A stretch of DNA of 29,172 nt from Ruminococcus flavefaciens. Lineage in GTDB: Bacteria; Bacillota_A; Clostridia; Oscillospirales; Ruminococcaceae. The notes beneath the pieces were generated by a model. That model did no database searches. It was given only the letters and a program-made list of their open reading frames with translations, and was not told the DNA's origin. Both the position numbers and the translations under genes were made by a program. The stretch lies in NCBI GenBank assembly GCA_004556875.1, contig SFFP01000003.1:1-29172 (forward strand), read 5' to 3'. Shown here one piece after another: positions 18,225 through 25,977 of this stretch; position 1 is the first letter of the stretch; each line of letters starts with the position of its first letter.

Positions 18225-19067
18225 TTAATACTCTACGGGATCGCCGTAGTTGATTTTTTTGATTGACTTTATGTTCGCTCCGAGGTCAAGCCCGTTCCAG
18301 TTGTAGTAACCCCAAGAGCCTGAAAATGCCACACAGGACGGCAGGCTGTTATCATCATAGATAAACTCAACGATACATTTGCCGTCACCGCCGAAGTTAT
18401 GATATTTTCCATCACCGTCATCAGCCCAGCCTTTGCTGTCGCATTGCTTGACGGTAAACTGTGTACCGTTTTCAAGCTCCACTAAGTACCTGTCCCAATC
18501 ATAGCCGTAAAACAAGCCTAATGCGGCGCAGTAATCACCGTATTCATCACGGCGAATGCCCGTGTTTGTGATTGGATCGACCACAGAACCATATATCGCA
18601 CCCGAAGCAGGCTGTGCTTTCAAGCCCGAAGCCCTCTCGCCGGCAAAGCAGTTAGTCCACCCGTCCTCATGGGGAAAGTCCCAAATGACTTCAACCGTTT
18701 CGGTCTTGCCGTTCTCCGACACAGGGACAGCTTCGGTGTTCTCTTCCTCAGAAAGAATAACAGGCTCTACCGTTACTGTGTACTCAGTATTCTCACGCAG
18801 GCCCGTTATGTAGCACAGGCTGTCTGATTTGAACTCAAAGTACATATTGTCATAGTAGGCATAATCGGGCGAGACTGCTTCACAAGTGACAGTGTAATCC
18901 CTGTCAGGCTCGGACTTCCATTCGACTTTTAAGCAGGAAACGGAGATCGTCGATACTTCCAAACCCTTGACAGATACTTCGGTGATCTCGGGCGGAACAT
19001 CTGCATTATGTACGATGAAGCCCATGATAAGAGCAAGTATTCTTCTTTGAAAATCAGGCTCAAACAT
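18225..19067 (-). CDS. Probable exported protein with fibronectin-III-like domain and a YH...EF-type C-terminal domain (280 aa)
   Basis: A short hydrophobic stretch near the start (ILALIMGFIVH, about 10-20) may serve as an uncleaved signal or weak signal peptide. Residues about 28-115 look like a fibronectin type III fold, with PPEITEVSV at the start, L-K-V-E-W in the middle and GLRENTEYTVTVEPV at the end. The C-terminal half (about 165-280) contains YLVELENGTQFTVKQCDSKG, then KYHNF, then CIVEFIYDD. I associate this pattern with small beta-barrel domains of secreted Firmicutes proteins, though I cannot name the family with certainty. Its ATG overlaps the TAA of the 38-aa ORF (TAATG). It may act at the cell surface during mating. 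Confidence 0.82.
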   Translation of the reverse strand: MFEPDFQRRILALIMGFIVHNADVPPEITEVSVKGLEVSTISVSCLKVEWKSEPDRDYTVTCEAVSPDYAYYDNMYFEFKSDSLCYITGLRENTEYTVTVEPVILSEEENTEAVPVSENGKTETVEVIWDFPHEDGWTNCFAGERASGLKAQPASGAIYGSVVDPITNTGIRRDEYGDYCAALGLFYGYDWDRYLVELENGTQFTVKQCDSKGWADDGDGKYHNFGGDGKCIVEFIYDDNSLPSCVAFSGSWGYYNWNGLDLGANIKSIKKINYGDPVEY

Positions 19068-19183
19068 TATATTTCCTCACCGCCTTCCGCTTTGATAAGT
19101 GCCTTTTCAAGCTGATACGGCACTCCTATCAGAAGTGACAGGATCATCGACAGTATCAGCACTGTGGGCAGATAACTTAGCAC
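19067..19183 (-). CDS. 38-residue hydrophobic ORF overlapping the 3' end of the PAPS-reductase-like gene
   Basis: A GTG-start ORF (VLSYLPTVLILSMILSLLIG, then an amphipathic KALIKAEGGEEI tail) encodes one clear membrane helix. The sequence GAGAGG lies about nine bases before the GTG. Its TAA overlaps the ATG of the 280-aa gene as TAATG, the coupling style used throughout this operon. It overlaps the last 77 bases of the upstream gene in another frame, where that protein's tail is a low-complexity Ser/Ala/Asp/Val extension, as expected if the second frame is the constrained one. It is too short to be certain. Confidence 0.55.
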   Translation of the reverse strand: MLSYLPTVLILSMILSLLIGVPYQLEKALIKAEGGEEI

Positions 19184-20195
19184 GTTTCTTTTCCTCTCTT
19201 TCCTTAGCCTTCATCTCTTTTGCAAAGGCTCTGTATTTTGCCGTGTATTCGTATGATTTCCCGAACAAGTGCATTGCCGCCTTGTATAAATTAGGTTCAT
19301 GTTCTTCGATAACAGCAAGTTCCTCATTGATATGCCTGCTGAAAGGACAGCCTACACAGCCTGTTCGCCTTAGTCCGTATTCCGTGTAGCAGCGTGAGTG
19401 TTGAACATCAAACATCTGCTCATAATCGGTCTTGTCCTTGTCGGTGTACCAGAATATCGGGCGAAAAGTATCACAGCCCTTTGACTTGCACTCTGAAAAA
19501 CAAGTCTTAAATGCCGCCGAACGGATACCGCCCTCAGCCTTGCGAATGCCTGTCATATCAAGGTCAGCATCAAGCTCCTTGATGATACGCTTTGCAGGCT
19601 TTTTCTTCGCAAATTCACAGCATTTGTTTGAAATTGGAAAGTCGGGAGGATTTGCAAGTATAAACTCTTTCAGCCATTTGTTACGATAAATCGAAAAACG
19701 GCTCATCTTCTGCACACCGTTTTCATCGGAGTAACGCTCGCCGCACCACCATTGAAGTGCGACCTTGCACTTAGGGTACTTCTTCAAAAGCACCTCTAAC
19801 GGCTCGTCCTCCCACTGGAAATGGTGTGCTTGCAGTCTCATCATCTGTTCGGAAACGTACTTCGATAAGAACGGCACACCGTATTCCTTGATGCAAGTAG
19901 GGATAGGCTTGTCAGGCTTGATGTGAATGATCTCTATACCATATTTCTGTTCAAGTTCAGCCAAATGCTCCTTTGTGGCGGTATATTCCAAGCCCGTGTC
20001 TATCCAAAAATAGGTCACTTTTCCGTCCTCATCGACCTTATGTATCATATCGAGCATGATGTCACTGTCCGAGCCGCCGCTGATACTGCACACAGGCGAA
20101 TATGACCGCATCATAATGCGCTGTGCCTTGCAAAAAGCGGTATAAATGGTGTAGTTAGTGTTATCGGCACAGGTTTTCAGGATTTCTTCATTCAT
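19107..20195 (-). CDS. PAPS-reductase-like ATP-pyrophosphatase with cysteine cluster (362 aa)
   Basis: The PP-loop S-G-G-S-D-S-D (39-45) places it in the ATP-pyrophosphatase superfamily. The downstream D-T-G-L-E (66-70) and M-T-G-I-R-K-A-E-G-G-I-R-S (214-226) fit the PAPS reductase/DndC branch. Cysteines C192, C193, C232, C236, C241, C280 and C283 (the last pair as CVGC) could bind an iron-sulfur cluster. Such proteins adenylate a substrate and transfer or reduce sulfur, but the substrate here is not evident. I chose the ATG at 20195 because GGGAGGAC lies just upstream. An upstream in-frame ATG at 20222 would place this ribosome-binding site inside the coding region. The start overlaps the methyltransferase stop by eight bases, so the two are translationally coupled. 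The pairing suggests a role in DNA modification or anti-restriction, by inference. Confidence 0.87.
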   Translation of the reverse strand: MNEEILKTCADNTNYTIYTAFCKAQRIMMRSYSPVCSISGGSDSDIMLDMIHKVDEDGKVTYFWIDTGLEYTATKEHLAELEQKYGIEIIHIKPDKPIPTCIKEYGVPFLSKYVSEQMMRLQAHHFQWEDEPLEVLLKKYPKCKVALQWWCGERYSDENGVQKMSRFSIYRNKWLKEFILANPPDFPISNKCCEFAKKKPAKRIIKELDADLDMTGIRKAEGGIRSAAFKTCFSECKSKGCDTFRPIFWYTDKDKTDYEQMFDVQHSRCYTEYGLRRTGCVGCPFSRHINEELAVIEEHEPNLYKAAMHLFGKSYEYTAKYRAFAKEMKAKEREEKKRAKLSAHSADTVDDPVTSDRSAVSA

Positions 20196-21501
20196 CACGA
20201 AGTCCTCCCAAAATATGGGCAATTACGTCCACCGTCCAGCCGTTGCCGATACACTTATAACGCTGTGAGTTGCTGATACCTGCCGTATAGTTATCGGGGA
20301 GAGTCTGCAAGCGCTCCGCTTCAACAGGAGTCAGCTTGCGGATAATATAATCACCGTCGGGGAGGTCGATCTTATACAGTCCTGTTTTTGCCCCCTGACC
20401 GCCCCCATTTGCCGATAGTGTTACCGATTTTCCACGAACGGAATAAATACGCTGTCCCTGACCTCCTTTTCCATACTGTCCAACACGAACAGGCGCGCAT
20501 ACAAGGCTGTCTTTCTGAACCGTTGTCAGACAGTTTGATTTGCCGTCAGGTCTGACTTCGATATGCTGTTCTGTATGTCGTGCGGAGCTAAGACGGTCGT
20601 CATCAACATATCTCCCACGCTGGGCGGCACCCACAGGCTCGGCAACCGCTGTTGCACCGCCTTTGAAGCCCTTGTTTTTTATAAGCGTTGTTTCGCCGTA
20701 CTTGTAATATCCAGCCATTACAGTACGGCTTTTTTCACCCTCATCGTTGTAAGTGTTAATGGGGATAGCTACACGCTGTTTAGCCATTTCGCTTCCATAA
20801 GGACTGAAAGGCTTTTCTCCGGCTTTATAATATGTAGCAGGGATAGTATGCGACTTGCCGCCCACAGTATTGATCGGAACAGCCACCATTGTCCGCTGTT
20901 TTCTTTCAAGCGTATTGTAAAGTACAGCACCGTTATAGGTAGAAGTCATACAATAGGACTTGTCCTGCCACGGTACAGCGTTTTCAAGCACATCGGCAAG
21001 CATAATGCCCAGGTCATCGGGCTGGGTGACATTCGGGATATTAGTCCAGTAACAGCGCTTTCGATTCTGACCGCTTACAAGTGCCGAATTTATCATGATA
21101 GGCTGTACGCCTAAATGCTTGCTGATCTCGTCCTTGATATTCTGATGAATGGAATAGTTATTCTCATAAAGAAAATACCTGCACTCACTCTCACGGAGCG
21201 CACGAACATACTCCATAAACAGCCTGAATCCTATGCCGTCAGAGGTGGTCTCCCTGCCTTTCTTTGCAATAGACCAGTATGTACACGGACTTCCGCCGAG
21301 CAAAAGGTCATACCCCTTGAACTTCGTAAAATCGCCGTCAAATACGTCCCCGTGGTGAACAATATCGGGGTAATTGCGATCTGAGACCGTGACAGCGTAC
21401 TTGTCGATCTCAAAGGCATCATAACACTCCACGGGAATGCCTGCCCTTTGCAGAGCAAGCATACCGCAGGAAATGCCGTCAAATAGGCTTAAAACTTTCA
21501 T
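20188..21501 (-). CDS. DNA (cytosine-5)-methyltransferase, repeat-rich target recognition domain
   Basis: This 437-residue enzyme transfers a methyl group from SAM to cytosine C5. Motif I is FDGISCG (7-13). Motif IV holds the catalytic C73 in GGSPCTYWS. Motif VI is ENN (113-115) where ENV is usual. Motif VIII is QNRKRCYW (145-152). Motif IX is RKLTPVEAERLQ (388-399), and motif X is GNGWTVDVIAHIL (419-431). All core motifs are present, so it should be active. The target recognition region (about 185-386) contains four related units, each with a proline-rich strand, a GKS or EKS turn and a short T-x-x-A strand. No endonuclease partner is visible, so it is probably a solitary methylase that protects incoming element DNA. 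Its stop overlaps the next gene by eight bases. Confidence 0.95.
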   Translation of the reverse strand: MKVLSLFDGISCGMLALQRAGIPVECYDAFEIDKYAVTVSDRNYPDIVHHGDVFDGDFTKFKGYDLLLGGSPCTYWSIAKKGRETTSDGIGFRLFMEYVRALRESECRYFLYENNYSIHQNIKDEISKHLGVQPIMINSALVSGQNRKRCYWTNIPNVTQPDDLGIMLADVLENAVPWQDKSYCMTSTYNGAVLYNTLERKQRTMVAVPINTVGGKSHTIPATYYKAGEKPFSPYGSEMAKQRVAIPINTYNDEGEKSRTVMAGYYKYGETTLIKNKGFKGGATAVAEPVGAAQRGRYVDDDRLSSARHTEQHIEVRPDGKSNCLTTVQKDSLVCAPVRVGQYGKGGQGQRIYSVRGKSVTLSANGGGQGAKTGLYKIDLPDGDYIIRKLTPVEAERLQTLPDNYTAGISNSQRYKCIGNGWTVDVIAHILGGLRDE

Positions 21502-21563
21502 TAGACAAATTCTCTCTCTTTTCTCATTGTCTGTGTTGTTTCTCTATATCTGTTTTATTGTCA

Positions 21564-21589
21564 GAACCTTGAATCCAATGGGTTCAAGG
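21564..21589. repeat. Copy 2 of the 26-bp palindrome, between the 104-aa gene and the methyltransferase
   Basis: The inner arms ACCTTGAATCC (21566-21576) and GGGTTCAAGGT (21580-21590) pair over 11 positions around a 3-base loop, with one G-T pair on the plus strand. It begins five bases past the stop of the 104-aa gene and matches 381-406 at 23 of 26 bases. The 92-base gap here (21502-21593) holds nothing else I can name: no consensus promoter, and no T-run after the hairpin on the minus strand. It may be an RNA-stability or processing hairpin, or a trace of a small mobile repeat. Confidence 0.7.
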
Positions 21590-21593
21590 TCGT

Positions 21594-21908
21594 TCAGGCT
21601 TCGTAATACTCGTCACAAAGCTCTTTGTACTCACGTTCCAGTTCGTCATAGTCTTCGCAGAGCTTGTTGTACTTCTCCGCAAGGACGGAGTGATCTCTGC
21701 CAAGCTTAGAAGCCGACTTCACAACATTATCGTACTTCTTCGCCATAGCAATACCGCCGTCCATAAAGCCGACCAGGTGACCTGCATCATATCCCTGTGA
21801 AAACCACTTGCGCTTGATACAGTCAGTTACTTTTGCGGTAACTCCTGCCGCACAAACCGCCCCTGCAAGGGAAGCGATACCTACGATCATCTTTTTTCTG
21901 TTATTCAT
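21594..21908 (-). CDS. Small membrane protein with coiled-coil tail (104 aa)
   Basis: A lysine-containing start leads into one hydrophobic helix (about 7-24, IVGIASLAGAVCAAGVTA). A polar, helical tail follows, whose last 35 residues (EKYNKLCEDYDELEREYKEL) are a likely coiled coil. I chose the ATG at 21908 (MNNRKKM) because GAGAGGAA precedes it at the right distance. An in-frame ATG at 21932 overlaps the DUF4366 gene and would have no ribosome-binding site. It follows the DUF4366 gene after a 20-base gap. The function is unknown. The position after envelope proteins of the transfer system suggests an accessory role there. Confidence 0.82.
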   Translation of the reverse strand: MNNRKKMIVGIASLAGAVCAAGVTAKVTDCIKRKWFSQGYDAGHLVGFMDGGIAMAKKYDNVVKSASKLGRDHSVLAEKYNKLCEDYDELEREYKELCDEYYEA

Positions 21909-21928
21909 TTGATATTCCTCTCTTTCTC

Positions 21929-22870
21929 TCATTCGTCATCATAACTGTCATTGCCGTCAAAAATCTCCAGGTCATCATCATCGTCAGACTTGTAGTCATC
22001 GGGATCGAACTCAGGCTTTCTGACACCGTTATCGCCCTTTTTCTTCTTGAAAAGGAAGAAACCGCCTGCACCGAATCCGATAAGTGCGATGATACCCACA
22101 AGATAGATACTGCTCATATTGGCAGGAGCTTTCTTGACAGGAGCGTTTTCGCCGTTCTCAGCACTTTCACCGTCAGCGGTTGTTTCGGAAGTCTCAGCCG
22201 TGTCCGAGGAATTATCACCGCTGTTCACTCTGCCGTTGGCTTTCTCAGCTGCCTGCATAGCCTCCTCGGGAGTGTACTTCGGATTTCCGTCTTTATCTTC
22301 TTCACCTGCATAGAGAAGTGCGTAGAGATCATAATCGTCAACTTTGTTCAGAAAGTACACATTGTCCTCTCCGCTTTCAGCCGTATAGTTGATAAGCACA
22401 TAGAAAACGTGACCGTCCTTTGTAGTCACGGCGATAAACTGCATTTCCTCAGTGTTGTAAATGATCTGTTCCGACTTGATAAGAGTAGCATTGCCGTCAG
22501 TATCGTAGTACGGATCGCCGTCATAGTCAGGTCTGCTGTCATTTGCGGTAACAGTGCCGTTGCCGTTCTCAGCAAGCTGTGCCATTACCTTCATAAAGTC
22601 CTCCATGCTGTATTCTTCCTCTGAAACAGAAGAAGCAGTAGTCTCGGGCGCTGAACTGCTGTCCTCAGCTGAGGTCTCTGTTGCTTTTGCGGTTGTTCCC
22701 TCAGCTTCAGAGCCGTCCTCTGAACTGTCATTGTCAGCGGCAGTTGTTGCCTGCTCCACCGATTCAACAGCGGAGTCGGTTGTTTCTGCCGCCGAAACCG
22801 AAACCGCACCGACACTTGCAAGGGAAAGCATCATTGCTGCCATTACAGCACTAAAAAATCTTTTTCTCAT
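21929..22870 (-). CDS. DUF4366 family secreted, membrane-anchored ICE protein (313 aa)
   Basis: It has a typical Sec signal peptide (MRKRFFSAVMAAMMLSLASV then GAVSVSA, cleavage expected near residue 27). After this comes a Ser/Thr/Glu-rich spacer to about residue 95. The conserved core follows (EEYSMEDFMKVMAQL, and later DGHVFYVLINY and VDDYDLYALL), then a second low-complexity stretch. A C-terminal membrane helix (about 255-274) leads to KKKK and a very acidic cytosolic tail with DDDDD. The layout resembles the DUF4366 proteins regularly found beside CD1108-like genes in Clostridial conjugative elements. The start at 22870 has a strong AGGAGG site. An upstream in-frame ATG at 22948 would add 26 residues that hide the signal peptide. 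It overlaps the DUF4315 gene by 20 bases. It is probably an envelope component of the mating machinery, with unknown mechanism. Confidence 0.9.
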   Translation of the reverse strand: MRKRFFSAVMAAMMLSLASVGAVSVSAAETTDSAVESVEQATTAADNDSSEDGSEAEGTTAKATETSAEDSSSAPETTASSVSEEEYSMEDFMKVMAQLAENGNGTVTANDSRPDYDGDPYYDTDGNATLIKSEQIIYNTEEMQFIAVTTKDGHVFYVLINYTAESGEDNVYFLNKVDDYDLYALLYAGEEDKDGNPKYTPEEAMQAAEKANGRVNSGDNSSDTAETSETTADGESAENGENAPVKKAPANMSSIYLVGIIALIGFGAGGFFLFKKKKGDNGVRKPEFDPDDYKSDDDDDLEIFDGNDSYDDE

Positions 22871-23159
22871 TGTTGTCCTCCTGTAAAAGTGTTCCTGTGT
22901 ATTCATCGCCGTCAGCCAGCTCGTCAATGTCATCGTCGGTAAGCCCACGGCTCTTGAATTTCAGGTTTTGCTGATATGAACGAATAAGTGTCTCGGGATC
23001 GGTCTCCTCTGTATTAGCCACCTGTTCAAGTTTTTCATATTTCAGCACTTTTATCTCCATAAGGAGATTTTTGAGCTGTCCGCTTGCTGTTTCTATCTGC
23101 CTGCGGAGTGAATCAGCCCTTTTCTCTTTCTTTTCGATCATCTGATCTATGTTAGCCAT
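22851..23159 (-). CDS. DUF4315 family protein (102 aa)
   Basis: The N-terminal half (IDQMIEKKEKRADSLRRQIE and on to about residue 50) is a long charged helix, likely a coiled coil. The second half contains the acidic LTDDDIDELADGDEY. Length, composition and location between a CD1108-like gene and a DUF4366 gene match the DUF4315 family of conjugative transposons. I place the start at the ATG at 23159, seven bases after GGAGG. A GTG directly upstream at 23162 is in frame but sits only four bases from the same site. Its function is not known. Confidence 0.88.
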   Translation of the reverse strand: MANIDQMIEKKEKRADSLRRQIETASGQLKNLLMEIKVLKYEKLEQVANTEETDPETLIRSYQQNLKFKSRGLTDDDIDELADGDEYTGTLLQEDNNEKKIF

Positions 23160-23172
23160 CACATCACCTCCG

Positions 23173-25956
23173 TCAATACAGCACCAAGCGTGGATCTATG
23201 TAGTCCCAGCCGTAGCCGTCCGTGTCGATGTAAATATGAAAATTCACGTTGCCGGCTGTCGTTTTGGCAAATTCCTTGCCCTCCTTGATACTGTCGCCTT
23301 CCTCATAGTCATTTATCAGCACCGCATTTGCGATAGTGACCTCCGTATCACGCTTTGTACCGCCGTTTCCGTCATACCAATACTTCACATCGTCCTTGCG
23401 GATAGTGATCTTGTTGTCATCGGTATCGACATCGGTTATCTTTCCGCTGAAAGGCATTTTGAGCTTTGTACCGCTGTCCGCATAGACCTTGATACCCTGA
23501 TACAGCCCATCACTTGATTCATTCCAGCCCGTCATTTCGTAGCCAAACTCTCTTTTGAGGGAGTAGTCACGGATAGACGGCTCGGGCAGAAGATTATACA
23601 AGGTCTGATGATTTCCGTACAGCGTGTTGCCGTCCTCATTGCCGACAAGCAGATTATAATACTGCAAGCGTTCTGTCTTGTGGGACAGGGTTTTCAGCTT
23701 GTCCTCTATGACCTCATCAAAGGTCTTTTTTTGCTTGACGTTGTAATACAAGTTGCATTCGGTTTTCCAGTAGTATTTTTCATAATAGGCATACATACAA
23801 GTGTCTGTTATGCTGTCATTCCAAATGGTTGTATCGGTCGGGCTTACCAAAAACCATGCGTCAGTACCGTCCCAGCCCCAAAAACTGCGGTTATGTGATG
23901 AACCACCCGCATTGAAAAAGAATGTGTCATTATCGCTGTCATACATATAAAACGGTCTGCTGTCGCCTGCATAATAGCGATGATCTCTCACATAAAAGCC
24001 CGTCAGAGCGTAATCGTTATTCGGATCAAGCACACGATAGTTATCCGTAATGCAAATATATCCGTCGCTGTCACGATACTGTCCTATCTCGGAAGTGTAC
24101 GCTATCGGCTTGAAACGGTACTTATAAGGCTGACCGTCATAGATATATGCGTCCTGTTCGGCTCGGTAATATGTTCCCGATGAAGCGTTTCCGCCGCCCC
24201 AATAATTGTAGGGATCAAGTTCTTCCCAACGGGATTTATTATCATACCAGCTGACAAAATTGTACTCTGCATCAAACAGATCTTCTATCAAGTCCTCAGT
24301 ATCACTGTCAAACTCCCAATACTTTATATCGCCGTTGTCGTCGGCATCAAAGTCATAGTAATAGGCACACAGGAAAGACCACAGTTTATAACAATCGAAA
24401 TCATATACCGGATCCCAATCGTATTTTGATGATCTGCCCCAATACCAGTTGTCGGGAGTATCGCTCATACCGCTTGTATCTTCGTCAAGTTCAGCAAGTC
24501 CGTCCTTCCAGTCGGAAGAATCACCGACTTTGCGTATCTTTTCATTCATCTCATAGGCAAGTTTCGTGTAATATTTTTCGGCTTCCGACAAGTCATAGTC
24601 CTGCGCCGCATAAGTGCCGAGGGTGAAACCGCTGCTTGAAGCAATAGAGCTGAAAATCATGATGATGAAAGCAAACACAAGAAGAATGATGATAACAGGC
24701 ACAGCCAGCGTTGCAAAGAACTTCTTGACTTCCTTTTCGTACACGTTCTTGACGAACTTGAAAGCCGTCCTGATCGCATCTGAAACCGACTTCTTTGTCT
24801 GCTTGTTCTTCGGTCTGCGCTTCTTCTTTTTCTGCTTGTACTTATCGTGCTTTTCATTCAGCCTGTTTTCCTGCCTGTTCAGGCGGTTTTTAGACTTTGA
24901 TTCGCTGTCTTTGAGCCTGTCACGCTTTTTCTGCTCACGCTGTAAACGCTGAGGCTTTTTGACCTTATCGACCATAGGCTCGGCTATTCTTCTCTTAGCC
25001 GAGTCAACAGCGTGTACAAAGTCATTATCCTGATCTTCATTGACCGCTTTCTGCCATGCAGAAGCCCTCATACGCTTGGCAGAATAAGAAACAGGCTTTA
25101 AGACAAGAAGCCCTGCACTTGCATCACGCTTGATCTTCCGCTGATTGCGAAGTTCCTTTTTCTTGAACTTCTTGTCTGTTTTAAGCTGTTTCTGCTCAAA
25201 TTTCAGTTCACGCTTGGACTGCAAATACGCCTGTTTACGGCGCTTGTTCATCGCCCTGCGGTAAGGATTGCCCCTGTCTCTGACCTTTCTTGACTTGTAA
25301 AAAGCCTTAGCCGACTTTATATCCGCCTTTGAAGCACTGAGTTTCGGCTTGTAGGAATCGGCCTTGAAAACCTTATATTCAGCATTTTGGAGCTTGTACT
25401 TTGCTTTTTCAAGTTTCTGCTGTTTCTTCTGTTTCAGGTGACAGTGCGTACCTTTGACAGCATCGACCGCCGTTCTTCCAACAAAGAAAACTCCACGGTG
25501 ATAATCGTCCACCGCCTCACAGGTGTATTTCTGCTTTAATTTGTTTCTGACTTCACGCTGGGCAACGTCAGCACCTTTTAAGCCGACAGTTTCCGCTGCG
25601 AGTGCAGTGTCAACAGCTGTCTGCGTTACATCGTGTACTGCAAAATTCGTGACCTTTGCCGCACCCTTGAAAACTTTGCCCTTTTTGGACTTCGGTTTCC
25701 AAGCGTTTATCGTCCTTGTGACCGAGGGAACATCGCCCTTGATACGGTATTTTGCATTGACCGCCTTGTGTATCAGCCCACGGTTGTTGCCGTGGAACTG
25801 CTTTTCGCCACGGACGATATTCGCTTTGGTCTTGAATTTGCCCCTGCTGTTCTGCCCACGGACAAATTCTATCTGAAACTGCTTTGACCGCCTGCTGACC
25901 TTATCGAAACGAGCCTGAGCTTTACGGAGGTTATTCTGTTTTCTCTGTAATCCCAT
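23173..25956 (-). CDS. CD1108-like mating-channel protein with degenerate LytM/M23 C-terminus (927 aa)
   Basis: Residues 1 to about 415 are extremely basic and helical (runs such as KQKKKKRRPKNKQTKK) and probably lie in the cytoplasm, where they could contact DNA or channel proteins. A single membrane helix spans about 417-442 (VPVIIILLVFAFIIMIFSS). The external part (about 450-927) is rich in Tyr, Trp and Asp. The last 112 residues follow the LytM/M23 peptidase pattern (LYQGIKVYADSGTKLKMPFSGKI, in two stretches, to VNFHIYID and IDPRLVL). However, the zinc ligands H and D are replaced by Y819 and K823, and the first H of H-x-H by N905. Only H907 remains, so this domain should be inactive as a peptidase. 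It lies directly after virB4, with its ribosome-binding site GGAGGA. It is likely a VirB8- or hydrolase-like envelope component. Confidence 0.88.
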   Translation of the reverse strand: MGLQRKQNNLRKAQARFDKVSRRSKQFQIEFVRGQNSRGKFKTKANIVRGEKQFHGNNRGLIHKAVNAKYRIKGDVPSVTRTINAWKPKSKKGKVFKGAAKVTNFAVHDVTQTAVDTALAAETVGLKGADVAQREVRNKLKQKYTCEAVDDYHRGVFFVGRTAVDAVKGTHCHLKQKKQQKLEKAKYKLQNAEYKVFKADSYKPKLSASKADIKSAKAFYKSRKVRDRGNPYRRAMNKRRKQAYLQSKRELKFEQKQLKTDKKFKKKELRNQRKIKRDASAGLLVLKPVSYSAKRMRASAWQKAVNEDQDNDFVHAVDSAKRRIAEPMVDKVKKPQRLQREQKKRDRLKDSESKSKNRLNRQENRLNEKHDKYKQKKKKRRPKNKQTKKSVSDAIRTAFKFVKNVYEKEVKKFFATLAVPVIIILLVFAFIIMIFSSIASSSGFTLGTYAAQDYDLSEAEKYYTKLAYEMNEKIRKVGDSSDWKDGLAELDEDTSGMSDTPDNWYWGRSSKYDWDPVYDFDCYKLWSFLCAYYYDFDADDNGDIKYWEFDSDTEDLIEDLFDAEYNFVSWYDNKSRWEELDPYNYWGGGNASSGTYYRAEQDAYIYDGQPYKYRFKPIAYTSEIGQYRDSDGYICITDNYRVLDPNNDYALTGFYVRDHRYYAGDSRPFYMYDSDNDTFFFNAGGSSHNRSFWGWDGTDAWFLVSPTDTTIWNDSITDTCMYAYYEKYYWKTECNLYYNVKQKKTFDEVIEDKLKTLSHKTERLQYYNLLVGNEDGNTLYGNHQTLYNLLPEPSIRDYSLKREFGYEMTGWNESSDGLYQGIKVYADSGTKLKMPFSGKITDVDTDDNKITIRKDDVKYWYDGNGGTKRDTEVTIANAVLINDYEEGDSIKEGKEFAKTTAGNVNFHIYIDTDGYGWDYIDPRLVLY

Positions 25957-25977
25957 AAATCCTCCATTTCATGCCGT

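Noticed and set aside
20196..20222. An ATG at 20222 as the start of the PAPS-reductase-like gene.
   Set aside because: The ribosome-binding site GGGAGGAC lies downstream of it and is correctly placed for the ATG at 20195.
22871..22948. An in-frame ATG at 22948 as the start of the DUF4366 gene.
   Set aside because: It lies deep inside the DUF4315 gene without a ribosome-binding site and would bury the signal peptide; 22870 has AGGAGG and starts with a normal Sec signal.
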